A stretch of DNA of 64,000 nucleotides from Todiramphus chloris collaris. Its lineage: Eukaryota; Chordata; Aves; Coraciiformes; Alcedinidae. The notes below the pieces were generated by a model. It worked only from the letters and a program-made list of their open reading frames with translations. It was not told the origin of the DNA and did not search any database. Position numbers and translations under genes: made by a program. Below are positions 11,700 to 24,687 of this stretch, in pieces. Numbering within the stretch: position 1 is the stretch's first letter; every line of letters starts with the position of its first letter. The stretch is taken from the NCBI GenBank assembly GCA_025345505.1, contig JANVCC010000025.1, positions 1,658,971 to 1,722,970 of the forward strand. The letters run 5' to 3'.

Positions 11700-14600
11700 T
11701 TAAGTTTTGACAAGCATGAAAAAAAGGAAATCTCTCAGAACTGGACAGTGAGGAGATGAGGAGAGTGCAGACTGTGCCCACTCCTGTGTCACATGTGGGG
11801 ACACTGATTGCAGGAAACTCCCACACTCCTGCTCAGGAGGTTATTCCACAGCTCATTTCTAATGTTCATCTGTAGACCACTTTTGTTTCCAAAGTTGTAC
11901 TACTTCTGAAGCAGTCGCTCTTTGTGCTGAGAGCTGTGATGCTTGATTTTTGTCTGTCCCGTCATCTCCTCATTCCTGCTTTTATTTTAACAAGTTCTGT
12001 GGTGTGAGATCTTTTAATCTCTCCTTTCAAGCTAAGTCTAGTCAATCTTAAACCAGGCTTAAAGCTTGAATTACAAGTGTTAGAATACTCAAAGTGTACT
12101 AATGTAACCCATACATATACCAGACACTGCCATTTACTAGTTCTGCATTAGGAGGATGGATTAGGGATTTCATTTTACACCAAAGCTGAGAAATTGACGG
12201 CTGTTTTTTTTCTTGTTACAAACTGGAGGGAGCCTGGGGTATGGCTGAGCTGTGCCTTTGACTTGCACTCCACAATTCACTGCTGAAAGACACTTTCCGT
12301 GTCCATCCCCTTGACATGTTTTGCTGTGCATTTCAGAACAAGCCATCTGTTATCTTCTCAGTGTATTTCACAGTCACTTTTATTCAAATATGCTCAAAGC
12401 TGCTGAAGGAAGAGATTTTTGATTTGGTTTTTTTTTTCAGGCACTTAAGCCTGACTAAGTGGAATAAGTGACGTCCAGCTTTGCTCCTCAAGACTGAATG
12501 GTTTAGTTATGGAATTAGTCTGGGCACATCCAAAGTGGAGCACTCCAATGTCATTCCTGCCTGCATGAACCTGCCTGTCATGATAAACCAAACCAAGATA
12601 GCGGTATTCATCAGACAAAAAAATTAATTTGACAGGCATTTTTGCACTACAGCTGTGCTAGCAGTACTCAGCTGAGCAAGGGAGCAACCTTATCTCTGGG
12701 CTTATTTGGAGGAACTGCTGGCACTTCGGTGGGCACTTTGGTGAGCCCTTCTCTTTTAAACTACTTAAGAAGAATGCTCCAAAGGCAGTCTTCTAAATAT
12801 TTTATTATTTTTAATTTGTCAGTTGTGCTTCAAAGGCAAGGATGCTGACAAAGCAAGGTTTCCTTCACTGCTCTGCAGCAGGAGGGGCAGGCAAGACACG
12901 TGTGACTGTCACCATTGGAGGGGTGTGAGGTGATGTTCTCGAAGCCCTTGCTCCGCTTTCTGTGCAGAACGAGTTGGTTCCACAGCTGGCTCACTGAGGA
13001 CATGTCACATCCATTCCAGTAACACATGCAGTGTGGAACCCACGGGAACAGCCCCATAGGATGAACAGGAAACTCTGCAGCTCTTCCAACAGGCGATCAG
13101 ATGGTGCAGTTCATTTCTCCAGCTGAGGTATTGTAACATCTCTAGTCTTGAAAAATAAAAAAAGTACTTGAGTCTCAATCGCTCATTTTTGTTGGTAAAA
13201 GGAAAGAAACAAGCATGTGATTTAATGCATGAAGTGCCCCCCCCTGTTTCTCCCAGTGGCACAGCTGGTTTCTTTTCAGAACTTCTTTCCTTGGTGTCAT
13301 TTTTAACGAGGCCAACTTCATTTCATGGAGGAGGCACTGCAAGGGCTGGCTTTGCTAATAACTGCAGAGATTTTCCTCACTGTGTGAAAACAGCTGTAAT
13401 GGGAACCAGTCTGGCAGAAAGGTCACCTCCTTTCAGTGTCTTGCCTTTTACTTTCTTTTCTCAGTAACAGCAATAGGAAAACCTGAAAGCCTCTGGTCTT
13501 CAACACGTGTGCTTTTTGCAGTATGGGGTCTCTATGAAAACCCCCCCAAACTCTAAAATGGACAGTATAAGATTGCATTAATTAAACACAATTTCACAAA
13601 ACCACTTTTAAACATAAAAGCAGGAGTGTACAGACTAGTCCACCTCTCGTGTTGTCTTCTGGCCATCTCTTTGCTGTGACAGTTTCTCAGCAGAAGGAGC
13701 GGCTCAGAGCGCCGGGAGGCAGAGCAGGTTTGTCACCTTGGCACGTGGCTCTTGGCTTCCCTCTACCAAACAGGTTGCCAGTGCTAAAGGCAAATGCCCA
13801 TCTCCCTTGGGACTGTAGTGGCTCCTCTGGTGCCTGTGTTGGGCAGAAGATCTGTCAGACTCCTAGTGTGGTTCCATGAGGCTGTTTGCTTCTGGACGAG
13901 ACTCTGGGCCTGTTTCATGTCAGCCCAGTTATTGTGGTAATATGTGCTTGTGGCCTTCTGTTCACACAGCGCAGTTTCTCAGCTCTCCGGGCCTGTATCA
14001 CGCTCACACAGTATTTAGCAGGCTTGTCTGCCAGATTTTACCACACCTCATGTCCAGCACATTCCCAACACGAGCTGTGGCAAGACGAACGCTGCGCCCA
14101 GCTCAGCCTCTTGAGCTGCATCTCTGCTGCTTCCGCAGTTGCACCGGAGGGCAGGGACAGGAGCCCACAGCTGACCCTTCTCTTATAAAACGCTTTAAGC
14201 CACAGCAAAGTGATGCAGTGCTGCTCAAAATCCAACGCAGAGTGCCCGCCAGGGCCGTGTTGGGTGGAAGTGCAGCAGAAAGAGGTGAGTCTGGGGGTGG
14301 CTGGGTGGTGCCTGCGGTGCGATGAGCACAGCTCCTTGCTGTGCCTGCGCCCAGAGTCGCTGCTGCGCTCCCGCTCACCCAGGTGGTTCGGCCTTTGCCA
14401 TGCAGGGGAGGGGGCAGAGCCAGGGATGAGTCTGCTGTGACTGCCATGGTTTCATGCGTGCAGTGGTTTGGTGTTCACAAAGCCTCCAGATTCCCTCAGA
14501 ACACTCTGGTTCTTTTTACAGTGTTGAAATGCAGAATTGTGTAGTGTTTTATAGGCCCTGGCAAACCAACCCTGGCATGTGTGTTTACACCAGGTGCCCA

Positions 14601-15768
14601 CAATCCTCAAGTGATGCAAGATGATAATTTATCTCCCAGATGTTGGTTGTATTAGCTGGATGTATGCTTTTAAATTGATGACGCTGTATTTTGCTCTCCT
14701 TAGAGGGGTGAGCAGTAGCTTCTCAGTGCTGTTTTGTTTTAAATCTAATATCCAGGGTTGGGTATCTGAAAATTTGCTGAAGTGCAAATGAAAGGGTCAC
14801 TGAACCAAAGGGAATGTGGCACACTCTGTCCTGTGCCTTCTGTGGCATTTTCCTAATTTCTGGCACCACTTAGAGGAAACTAAAATGTCCATCGGATGTG
14901 TAAAACCTCCTGTAGTGATAAAGAAAACCAACTATGAAAGCATTTTTCGCTGGCTGGTCCTTCTGTTTGTTTGGTGTCTGCTGGTTTAGGAACTCAGGTC
15001 CCAGGCTGATGTCCTGTCAGAATGCTCAACTTCTGCAGGAACTTCATTAGTGGTGCACAGTCTCAGTTGACCTGGAGCTATTCTTCCCTTTCTGCAACAT
15101 TTTTCTAGAAATACTTTGAAAGCATGTGAATGCGTTAGACTTAACTTTCTTGGAATGCAAGGTTTGATTAAGAGATTGGTAATAAAGGAATGAGTACTCA
15201 CAGCCATAATTGGAGGCTGTATGTGTAGGAGAAGCTCTTGTGGGGAGAAGGTATCTGCTGTCCTGGACCAGAGCTTCAGCACCTTGAAAGGTGCTGCCTG
15301 GTGTCTGACCACACGTCAGATGCTCTTACATTTGGATTAGGGAAAAAAAAATTTCAACAAGCTGGTTTGGAGCCAATAGAATTAATCTTTGTATAATGTT
15401 TTGATGCATTCCTCAAAGCTTTGTTTTCAACCCTTGCCATACTTGTTCTGTTTCAGATACAGCAGTTTGCCCCAGTAAGGGCTAGTTTAGCTTCCTGTTA
15501 CACCTCTGGTAATCCATGTAACATATCATTATTGCAGAAAAAAGCAATATATAGTTGGCTTCTGCAGATAGACTACACTATTTTATAAGACTCTAGTAAA
15601 ATTTGTTTGTTTACCACTTAGGAACATAACTTCAGAGTCCATGGTATTTCCCAAGAGTGATTTATAATACAGCAAGAAATGGAAGGTTTAAGAAAGGGGA
15701 GGAGGGTTTGGATGGGAACACTTAAAATTTCTTGGCAGATGCTTAGTGCTGGGGAAGCGGAGGGGGTG
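11700..15768. other. Intronic stretch without recognisable gene
   Basis: No exon recognised. The segment from about 13690 to 14430 is richer in GC and CpG than its surroundings and carries overlapping open frames on both strands (up to 149 codons). This is expected in GC-rich DNA. None has a family signature. Confidence 0.5.
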
Positions 15769-15782
15769 TTTTTTTTTTTTTT
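15769..15782 (+). repeat. Poly-T tract (14 T)
   Basis: Uninterrupted T run, one of many T-strand homopolymers in this intron. Confidence 0.9.
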
Positions 15783-16140
15783 CCTTTCCTTCTGGGAATG
15801 AGAGATTTCAAGGAGGAAATGGCTACTCAGGGCTCCTGAGAGTGCTTTCGGAAAGCAGGCTTAGAGAGCAGCTTCATTTCCATCGCAGACCACATCCCAG
15901 TGAAGAAGGTGACCTGTTGGGGCTCCTGTGCTGCAGGCACCTCCTAGCCGAGCAGTCACTTTTCTGTTGGAGGGAGCGGGGTCACCTGGGTGGAACTGGA
16001 AACTTAGGTTCTTGTTTCTGAAAGCCAAGCTTAAAGACTTGCTCAAGATTTAAAGTACTGTGGTGTTGCATGAGCAGTGCAAGCAGGCGCACCTCTTGAA
16101 GTTCTCACAAACTGCAGATGCAGAGGGGCATAGGAGTTGC

Positions 16141-16171
16141 TTTTTTTTTTTTTTTCTTTTCTTTTTTTCTC
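16141..16171 (+). repeat. Poly-T / T-rich pyrimidine tract
   Basis: Fifteen Ts followed by TTTT and TTTTTTT blocks separated by single Cs. Confidence 0.9.
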
Positions 16172-16562
16172 AATACTGAATTTCCACCATCCTGGGTTGT
16201 TTATGGCATTTTGTGGAAACGTTATTATTTGAATTTCTGATAACAGCTCTTAGTTTTACCTTCTTTTGAGCACGTCTTCTGAAAGACCTGGGGTAATGCT
16301 GTAGTGGGTAGAGCTTTACTGAGGCTCTGCAGGATTAAGCTCACGTGTTGCATTGCATCCATAGTGCGCAATGTTCACGGAGCGAGAAGTGGTTTTCAGG
16401 GATCCTGGAAAGAGTCGGAGGCTTCAGAGAGCTGCTGGGTGCTTTACTACTTGCATTTTGCATGGTTCCTTCAGCTTGCCTGCTTTGTGGTCTCTAGATT
16501 ACCATGTGCGTACAAATACAATCGCTTGAACATCAACGCTGGAGTTGTAGTGATTGGAAGTT

Positions 16563-16586
16563 GTTTATGGGAGTGTTTATGGGAGT
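16563..16586 (+). repeat. Perfect 12-bp tandem dimer
   Basis: GTTTATGGGAGT is repeated twice head to tail without mismatch. Confidence 0.9.
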
Positions 16587-17620
16587 AGGGCAATGGGTTT
16601 GGCTCTGTAGTAGCAGTGTAGTTGTGGCCCTCGTTGTTGTAATTACTGTATGGCTCATGTACCATGTTGCCCAGGAGGTGCTGTTTGGAAAATGAGGAAA
16701 GCCAAAGCGTGGCTGCTTTTCAACCAAAAAGAAATTTGGTGTTGCCCTCTAAGGCCTTTCTCTGTGGTGATGTTTGCGATCTGCGAAGCTCAACTTCGGC
16801 CTGCATAGGCAATGGAAAAGAAATGCCTAACCCCAGATCTTTGACTCTGAAATGAGTTTGCAGGAACAAGACAGGCAGTAGCTGCTTGGAAGAACAGCAC
16901 TGAAAGGCAGAAGTCTGTTGAGAGCTGTCAGCACCTGAGGGACACTAAGTGTTGGGAACTTAGAGATAGAAAGGTATGTAGGCTTGCTCTAAAATCCTTT
17001 TTCTCAAAATACTTCGTCACTGCTGATAAATCCCTTCCTCTCCCTCTCCTTTCCCCCTCTGGTGCATTTGTCCTAAGAGGAACTGCATGTCCCAGGCTTG
17101 GTCCGAGTTCTGGTGGGAAGGGGCATATGTGGTTTGACTCTGGTAGCTCAGGGGAAAACTTGAATCACTGCTGACAAGAGCATGGTGAAAGCTGGAACGA
17201 GGTAAAAGCCCCTGCAGATTAGTATCGTAGTGTGAAAAACTGGAAATACCTTGCTATTGTGGAGTAAAAAAATGTTTTTAAAAGTTAGACAAATAGCTTT
17301 TTAGGAACAGAAATTGTTGAAATGAAACTTCAGAGCAGGCTTTCAAAAAAGGTTTGGCAGTTCTGTGTGAAGATCTTCCGTGTGTTCCATGGTCTCGTTT
17401 CGTAATTTAACAGGCAGCTCAACCTTTTGGACTTCGTAGATTTGTGGGATTTCTTTTTTTAGTCCCTGTGCATTTGGAAACATGTTCTTATTTCAGGACT
17501 CCTTGAAAATACTTTTCCATTAACAAAATTCTGTAACCAGAATGTTTCTATAAAGCATTTCCCAAAAGTAAGAGAGTTCATTCAGGCATTCTAAATAGTG
17601 TCAAAGGAAATAGTTGTTTG

Positions 17621-17642
17621 TTTTTTTTTTTTTTTTTTTTTT
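17621..17642 (+). repeat. Poly-T tract (22 T)
   Basis: The longest homopolymer in the window, preceded by GTTTG. It could be the complement of a poly-A tail, but the flanks show no retrogene and no LINE body, so it is listed as a simple repeat. Confidence 0.92.
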
Positions 17643-18764
17643 CCTGAGACACCCTAGTTTGAATGGGCTGGGCTGAATCTTTCATCAAAATGGGCCAAAG
17701 CCTGTATGGAAAAATGCACATAAAATTAATTGAGCTTTATGTATTTGAAAGCAAGGATTGAGTCCTGCTGTGACTACTGAGCACAGAAGAGGAACAGATG
17801 GCTTTGGAACAGGCAAAATTTTGTGACCTTTTCTGTCAATACTAATTGCTAAATCCATATGGATCATCCCAAGCGTCAGTCTGATGAAATGAGAAGCATT
17901 ATGGACAACTGGCTTCTAGAAAAAATGTGATGCATCTAAGAAACAAGTAGATGAAACTTTCTTCTTGGGGTTGTCCTCACATTGTGCTGAAAGGTTACAA
18001 ACACAGTGTGCCGCATCCTGGTCCATGCTGGAAATCCAAGCACAAGCTCTATGGGCTGCTCTGGCCTCAGGGTGACTTGCTCTGCTGTGAGATCTTCAAG
18101 CGATAGTACAAGTTGCTCTCTGAAGTTTGCTTTTGCTCAAACATTGGAGTTTTTGTTCAAAACTGTGAGAGAGAGGTTCAGAAGTTTTGAGAGAGCAGTT
18201 GTCATCTGGCTTTGATGTTTTAAAGGGAAGACTGTCCAGTTTTAATTGATGTTGTCTAACAAGGGAGACGCAGTGATGAGTAACATCTTTTGTTACTGCT
18301 TTTGTCTTTGGAAGGTGTTATCAATAAAGCAAAGTTACCTTAGAGCCAGTGAAGTGCATATTTCAGTTGGTGCCACCACCTGAATACACAAACGCCAGAA
18401 CTCGATTTTGCACAGCTAAATAAAATTAAAGTGTGTATTGTAAAAAGATTCCATTTGGAATACGAAATGCATGACATCAACATACAAATATGTCATTAAT
18501 AGTGGAGATGATATAAAGTATGTTTGTACTGAAAACAATACCCTAAACTGTAACACAGAGAAAGTAAAGAAGCCTTGATTTTTCTTTTCCCTTGGTTCTT
18601 TGGCATTTTCCACTGATCTTAGTGCAGCGCTTACCAGTGACAAACTGCTTTTGTCTTTGTCAGTTAGTAATGTTTCTATGGTCTCCAGAGCTTCCAGTTG
18701 TCCTGGGAGAGGTGTGGCAGGAGGGAGAACACCTTGCTTCCCTCCTTGCTTGGGGAGGTCCTAG
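17643..18764. other. Intronic stretch without recognisable gene
   Basis: Unique sequence with no exon, repeat family or RNA gene that I could recognise. Confidence 0.5.
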
Positions 18765-19050
18765 GAATCACAGAATCGTTTAAGTTGGAAAAGACCTTTA
18801 GGATTATCAAGTCCAGCTGTTAACTCAGAACAGCCGTCTCCACCGCTAACCCACGTCCCTCAGCACCACATCTCCATGGCTTTGAAACCCATCCAGGGAT
18901 AGGGACTCCACCACTGCCGTGGGCATCCTGGGCCAGGAAAGAAATTTTTCCAGATGTCCAACCTAAACCTCCCCTGGTGCAACTTGAGGCCGTTTCCTGT
19001 TGTCCTATCGCTTGTTCCCTGGGAGAAGAGACCAGCCCACCTTGCTACGA
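18765..19050 (-). mobile_element. CR1 LINE 3' end, minus orientation
   Basis: Starts with the tail complement GAATCACAGAATCG. It continues through 'aagttggaaaagacctttaggattatcaagtccagctgttaac' and 'cagcaccacatctccatggctttgaaacccatccagggatagggactccaccactgccgtgggca', to 'cttgaggccgtttcctgttgtcctatcgcttgttccctgggagaagagacc'. The wording marks a different CR1 subfamily from the copy at 4696. Similarity fades near 19050. Confidence 0.95.
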
Positions 19051-19180
19051 TGTCTGCAAAGAAAGCCGGGAAGTGCAGGTGGTGGAGGGCTCCAGGGTTC
19101 CTGGGAAGGTGCTGTAGGTGATCACCACCCCTGCCTCCTTGCTGTCCCTTGAGCTGGGAGGAGCTTGGAAGGATAAAATT

Positions 19181-19245
19181 GTAGAATCAAGAGTATACCA
19201 GATTGGAAGGAACCTCAAGGATCACGTGGTCCAACCTTTAAATTC
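19181..19245 (-). mobile_element. Short CR1 tail fragment, minus orientation
   Basis: 'gtagaatcaagagtataccagattggaaggaacctcaaggatcacgtggtccaacct' is the complement of only the last ~60 bases of a CR1. It lies 130 bp from the previous copy and in the same orientation, so it is either a second very short insertion or an older one. Confidence 0.8.
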
Positions 19246-20359
19246 ACTCCGTTTCTCGTTGCTGCAATGCCCTGGGTCTTCATGTCTCTGCTTGGTATTG
19301 TTTGACTGCTTCTGTCTACAGCTCTGAAGGAAAGCTTCTTCCTTGAGAGATGAACCCTGCTTTTTGGAGAAGGTTTTCTGATTTTTGAAAGGACAAGGAG
19401 ATACCAGTACTTTGGGAAATGGAATATGCATGTCAGGTTACCCTAAATTCTTGAGTTTTCTTGCCCCTGGTACTTGAGTACAGGCTGCGTCAGGGTTGCC
19501 AGTTTGATTCTCTGTATGATTCAGTAAGATGAAGAACAAGCATGAGGTCTTGACATCTCCTCCTGGGCAGGGGACTAAAAGCAAACCCGTAGTAAACAGC
19601 TAAGTACCGTGCTGGGTTTAGAGCAGCCTGGCCTGGGTGGCTGTTCCACTGCTGTGCAGGGCACCTTTGGAAAGCTGGCTGTAGCTTTTCACTTGGTCAT
19701 TGTTTATGCCATTAGCTTAATTAGTTAAGAAATATCTGAGACCTCAAAAGGACATGGGCACGTTCTTCTGTTCCAGAATTCAGTGTTTGTCTCAAAACTG
19801 GGAGTACTTGGGGAAAAAAAGAATCTCTTTCATTGTACAGGCAGCTTGACATGGGAAATGATTTGGCAGCAGGGGAAAAGTGAAATGTCTATGGATGGGG
19901 GACCCCGTTCAGCAGTATTTACCCTGGCAAAATTCCCTTTGGCTTTGCTGACAATGCTGGTGGAGTGAAAAGGGCTGAGTCGACAGGGAGCAGAAGGAAT
20001 TTGGTGGGAAGCATTCTTGTGTGCTGTAATTCTGAATGTGCTTTTAATATTTCAGGGGTTAGTACTTCGGATTAAGTACTGAGTTAAAGGATTTGTTTTG
20101 ATAATTTAGCATTTCATCTGTTGCACCAATGTCTCCTGAATTTTAGATTAAAAAACGCAACATGTCCTGTGCCTGTTGTTAAGAGACCCACAAGTAGAAG
20201 GGGTTTTCCTTTTTAGACCCCAGTTCACTGAGTGACACTGTTTGCTTTGAGAGTAGGAGTATAGAAGGAAGGGAGGGAGGTGATTGATAAGAGAAAATTA
20301 GACATAGTTAATTGGCTTAATAGGTCAGAAGATTTTGTTGAAAAGGAAATGGTCACAGT

Positions 20360-20400
20360 TGAGTTTTATAGATATATATATAAATAAAAATAAATCTTTT
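20360..20400 (+). repeat. AT-rich simple repeat
   Basis: A short (TA)n run followed by AAATAAAAATAAAT. Confidence 0.75.
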
Positions 20401-20599
20401 TATACATGCCACAGAAGCATAAAATGGGATTGATATTTGTCTCTCACCTTTTTTTCTTTTTCTTTTTGTAATCACGTTAAGAAAAAGATAAAAATTAGCG
20501 TTTAAAATGAGGCTGAAAATAAAGGAGTCTGTCCAGAATCTGTTAAAACAGAACGGAAATTTAGCACCGAACTATTACACCACTTAAATAATAATGAGT

Positions 20600-20660
20600 A
20601 AATAAAACCACAAAAACCAACCAACCAACAACAACAAAAAAACCAAACCCAAAATACAAT
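20600..20660 (+). repeat. CAAA/CCAA-type low-complexity tract
   Basis: ACCACAAAAACCAACCAACC-type sequence composed almost only of A and C. It is one of the few A-rich tracts on the + strand in the intron half. Confidence 0.8.
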
Positions 20661-22469
20661 ACTTAGCATTAAAGAACTTAACATGTACTTTTGAAGTTGT
20701 CATGTCCCAAACAGTAAATAAAATACCAAAGAAAAAGTTGACAAAACCTGCCAGCTGTTTCTGGGGGCTGGAAATGGCCTTACTGTCTTCACTAGGCTCT
20801 GTTGCCTGCTTGACACTGGAATGAATCAAGTCATTTGTTGTGTCATTGAGTATGGGCTTGCATAAACTCCTTCTTTAAAACCTTAACTGCCATATTTACC
20901 AGTGGCCAGATAAGCAAATCTATCCTCTTGTAGCTAAAACCATGTTGAAATGAGGTTGTATTTTCTACTAATTACTGTGCATCTGCCTAAATGGTAGAAT
21001 TCTAGAAATATTTTTTTCTGTGCTATTAATCACGGCGTTGTTCTTAAGTAGAATAATATTAATTCCATCTCATAGCTTCATCTGTCTATTTGCCTTCGTT
21101 TAAATCTAAAGTCAAATAGCGAGACTGTTTTGTGTCACTCAACTCTATGGTGCGTTACTGCCACTGACGTAAGTTAAGTGAAAAGTGTTTGTAGGGAGGA
21201 GGAAAGGGTGGTTCAAGCCTTTCCCTTGTATTCAGACCTTTTAATGTTCTTGTGTATGTATGGTTTTTTATAGGTATATATGTGTATATCCCCACACAGA
21301 GATATACAGCAGTCAGCTGAGTGTCTGAAGTTACAGCTTGAATCTCTTCAGGGATCTGCAAACACTGAAATTATTGGAAGGATTTTAGTATATGTTTAGT
21401 TTCATTCTAGTTTTTCATTTGAAATCAGCTGTGTTAGTGGGTTGTTGGGCTTCCCTTTCCCACAAAAATAAGTTACATTGAAGGAGGCGAGTGAGTTGCT
21501 CAGCTTTGCTCTGCTGTTCCCAGATGCAGTTTTTTAATTGCCAGCCTTACAGATTGACTCAGGGATCTGAAAATGTAGATAAATCTTTGCTTGTAAGAGT
21601 TTTCTGCAGGCCAGATGATGCTTCCCTTTACACCTGGGCAGCTGCAGCTGGGGGCGAGAGAGCTGGGAAAGGCTGTTTATGGACAAAGCGTATTCGATAA
21701 TCTCCAGATACATCAAGTGGTGCTGCATGGAGTAGGATGATGGATGGAGGGATGGAGAATGACAGCAGATTCCACCACAACTGCCACCTCCTGTTTCAGT
21801 CATTCAGGCCAGAGAAGACTGCTCAGAGAGGACTCCTGCTGTCTGTGTAGCCAGCAGAGCCAAGTATGGGAAAGTTCTGCTAGTGATGCAGTCTTGGAGG
21901 TGAAGAAATCCAGTATGAGCAAAACTTGAGTTAGCTATCAGATTCTAGAAATCCCATGTGAAATTCCAGGGGGGCAGGTTTGTGAGTTTTAATGTTTGTC
22001 CTCATGTTGGATCCCCACCGTGCACCCAGGAACAGGAAAAGTCACTTTAGTGTCAAACCTCTCACCTTAGCCCACCTACCCCCTCACCTCTGCCTTCCCC
22101 CCACTGGGTTTGGCACTGGTGTTTCAGAGGCTCCAGGTGCGATGGGTCCACGCATACAGTGGCTGTAGGACTTGTGCAATAAGGACATCGCCTTTCCACG
22201 CTCCCTTTCTCACAAAATGACCAGACCATTAGTGAGACAACATGCCAGGAGTGCCAGTTCTAGGTGGTGACACAGCGGTGTGAAATTTCAGACGGAGCTT
22301 TGCCAGGGTTGAAAGATGGTAACGGGAGGCTGTGACGAGAGGAGCTGAGCAGCGGTGAGCAAAGGCAGCCACCTGTGTGCTGCCTGCTGCCCGACAGTGC
22401 GTTGGTGTTCAAAATGCGTGCTTTAGAAACCTCGTCAGAGAGATGGCACACCAGGGGTGGTGATGAATC

Positions 22470-22925
22470 CTAGCTTCAGTATGAAAATAATTCAGATCAT
22501 CTCCAATACCCATCTTCTGCTGATAAAGATCACGATATTTAAGAGAAAAACCGTTTTCAAGAAATTGAAAACATACTAAACTAACAGGATCGGATTCATT
22601 ATATCGAGCCTAATTGCGACTTCATTGCTCTAGATGCATTCCAGTGTAATTTTATTAATATCAAAACTGGAGTAACAAAGTGATGAGTCAGGTCTGTGGT
22701 GTGCTCATCACCCCTAGAGATCATTAGCTTGGATACAATCGCATTAAAATTTAAATGACGTGCTGCTGCCGTTTTTTCGCTTGGTTTGAGGACATCTGCC
22801 TGTGTTGGAGCCTCCGGGTGATTGAAATCGAAGCAGTTGCGGAAATGTTGTGTCATAATGATAACAGGAATGGAGTCACGTATTTGTTGTCTTAAACAGC
22901 GAAGTGCAATTTGCATTAACGTTAA
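22470..22925. promoter_or_regulatory. Candidate conserved non-coding element (strongest in the intron)
   Basis: A compact, non-repetitive block with a TAATTGCG site at 22611-22618, TTTATTAATAT near 22651-22661 and a perfect octamer ATTTGCAT at 22909-22916. It is unusually rich in retained CpGs for an AT-rich intron ('atcgag', 'tgcgac', 'aatcgc', 'gacgtg', 'tgccg', 'ttcgc', 'ccgg', 'atcgaag', 'tgcgg', 'cacgta', 'agcgaa'). An open minus-strand frame of 105 codons (22599-22916) coincides with it but has no recognisable family. The enhancer reading is inferred. Confidence 0.42.
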
Positions 22926-23029
22926 GTAGGAGAGTCATCAGTTCTGTTGTCCTGTCAGTATGGAGGAACTTGGGGGAAAGCTGGAGTGGGGTGCAGTGTG
23001 ATTCAGAACATGCTTTGAATCAACTCAAG

Positions 23030-23067
23030 TCAAGAGTAAATAACTTTAAATCAAGAGTAAATAACTT
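23030..23067 (+). repeat. 17-bp direct repeat, 21-bp period
   Basis: TCAAGAGTAAATAACTT occurs at 23030-23046 and 23051-23067 with a TAAA spacer, an exact short tandem duplication. Confidence 0.9.
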
Positions 23068-24150
23068 CAGTATAATCCTAAGCATCCATATAGAAAATTA
23101 CCATGATAGGTTCCAGATGAGAATGAGAATTGTAAGCAGTGGAGATCTGAAATGAGCATGTGTTACTTCAGTATGGTAGTGTTCAGAAATTTCTCTGAGG
23201 CTACAGCATGATGGGCACAGTGGAAGAAAAGATGATGGGGTGAACATCACTCCCCCACGCAATGGGGGAGTCATACAAAATGCAACTGGTAGATGAAATA
23301 GGCTAGTGGGAGATGGGGCAGTCAGGCAACCAAGTACCTGCCTGGTTCAGCTCACAGCCCCAGCATGTTGTCTCTGCAGGCATCTCTCGTTCATACTCAT
23401 CCTCTTCCTCTCCCAGCTTAATCTAAAATAGAACAGCTGTGAACATTGAACAGTTTTGAATCTTTGAGTATTTTAACCAGTGTGATTAGGTGTCCCACCA
23501 AGAAATCTCCTCACCTGTTGTAATGCTGTTAAGACAGAAATGTGCCAGTGAATTGAGGGATAGAAAAAAATAACCTAGTATCTCTTTCTGATCCCCTCCC
23601 TGGGCAATAAAAACACATTCACCATCATAAAGGTTGCTATGGGTGTGTGCATGGGTGTTTGATATGCCCATTTAGGAAGCACGTTTTATGAAGAGATAGT
23701 GGAACAGGAGCTGTTTCAGCATTTTTCAGTCATTGTGTTGCATGTTTGCCATGTGTGACCTCCTGTTGCAGTCGTTGTCTGCAGTGGTTCGGTCTTGATA
23801 CCTGAACTTGCCTTCAGCTTTCTCCGTTATTACTTTACCTGTAAATCTGTCTGTAGCCCCTGAACAGCATTCTCTTTGAACTCCAGCGTAGCTACTCAGT
23901 GAAATTCTCATCCAAGCTTTAATCTTCTCTCACCTTGATATATTTTAACTTCCCTCTTTATGGCCTGGCACACAAGCTGAGTTTAATGGTGATAAATGTG
24001 TTTCTGAGAGTAAAAGCTATAAAGTGTACATTAGAGATTAATCTGAGCCAAAACATCATTCCCAGCATGTTAAACTTGGGGAAGTTCAGGCTGGGAGGAG
24101 CTGAGGGGCCAAGGGTTGTAGCTTAGGCTCATCTCTAGTGTCAAGCACTC

Positions 24151-24172
24151 GGTTTGTTGGTTGGTTGGTTTT
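24151..24172 (+). repeat. (TTGG)n microsatellite
   Basis: GGTTTG followed by four TTGG-like units. Confidence 0.8.
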
Positions 24173-24673
24173 AAAGAGCTCGTGTTTGTGTTGGGTGTCT
24201 TCTCTGCCACAGAACATTTAGACCATCACTGATGCAACTGTCTCACTTTATCTTTGTAGTGTATTCAGGAACAAAGTGAAGAGTGGTTTTGTGGAAGTGT
24301 TTGAGGGGAGGAGAAAACCAAACAAATCAAGGCCAGAAAGCTAATCTTTCCAGCTCAACCTTCCTATTTGCATTTTCCCAGTGCAAGGGCAGGAAATCGT
24401 ATATGTGCTTACTTGTTCGGAAGGGAAGCGGCCACTGTTCTTGTTCACGTTCTCTGGCAGCCTGCAAATCTGTCAAGCTGTAACAAAACCAGCTTAATAC
24501 AGGGCCTGGCTCCTTCTTGAAAAAGCCCCTCGTTTTCGGGTAACATTCATTATTGCCTGGCTCTGTTCTTCAGCTTCTGAATTAAGCACAGCAGTACAAT
24601 GTAGTAACCTGCAGGTTGAGAAGTAGTGCCAAAAAATGTTTTAGAATATAAATTGCATCTGTGATTTTTGAAA

Positions 24674-24687
24674 TTTTTTTTTTTTTT
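24674..24687 (+). repeat. Poly-T tract (14 T)
   Basis: Uninterrupted T run in AT-rich intron sequence. Confidence 0.85.

Noticed and set aside
13876-14325. Open + frame of 149 codons with overlapping frames on both strands
   Set aside because: Located in a locally GC-rich intron patch where long chance frames are expected. No recognisable family.
17621-17642. Poly-T run as the tail of a minus-strand processed pseudogene
   Set aside because: The sequence to the right (which would be the 3' end of the retrocopy) shows no polyadenylation signal context or coding similarity, and no target-site duplication was apparent.
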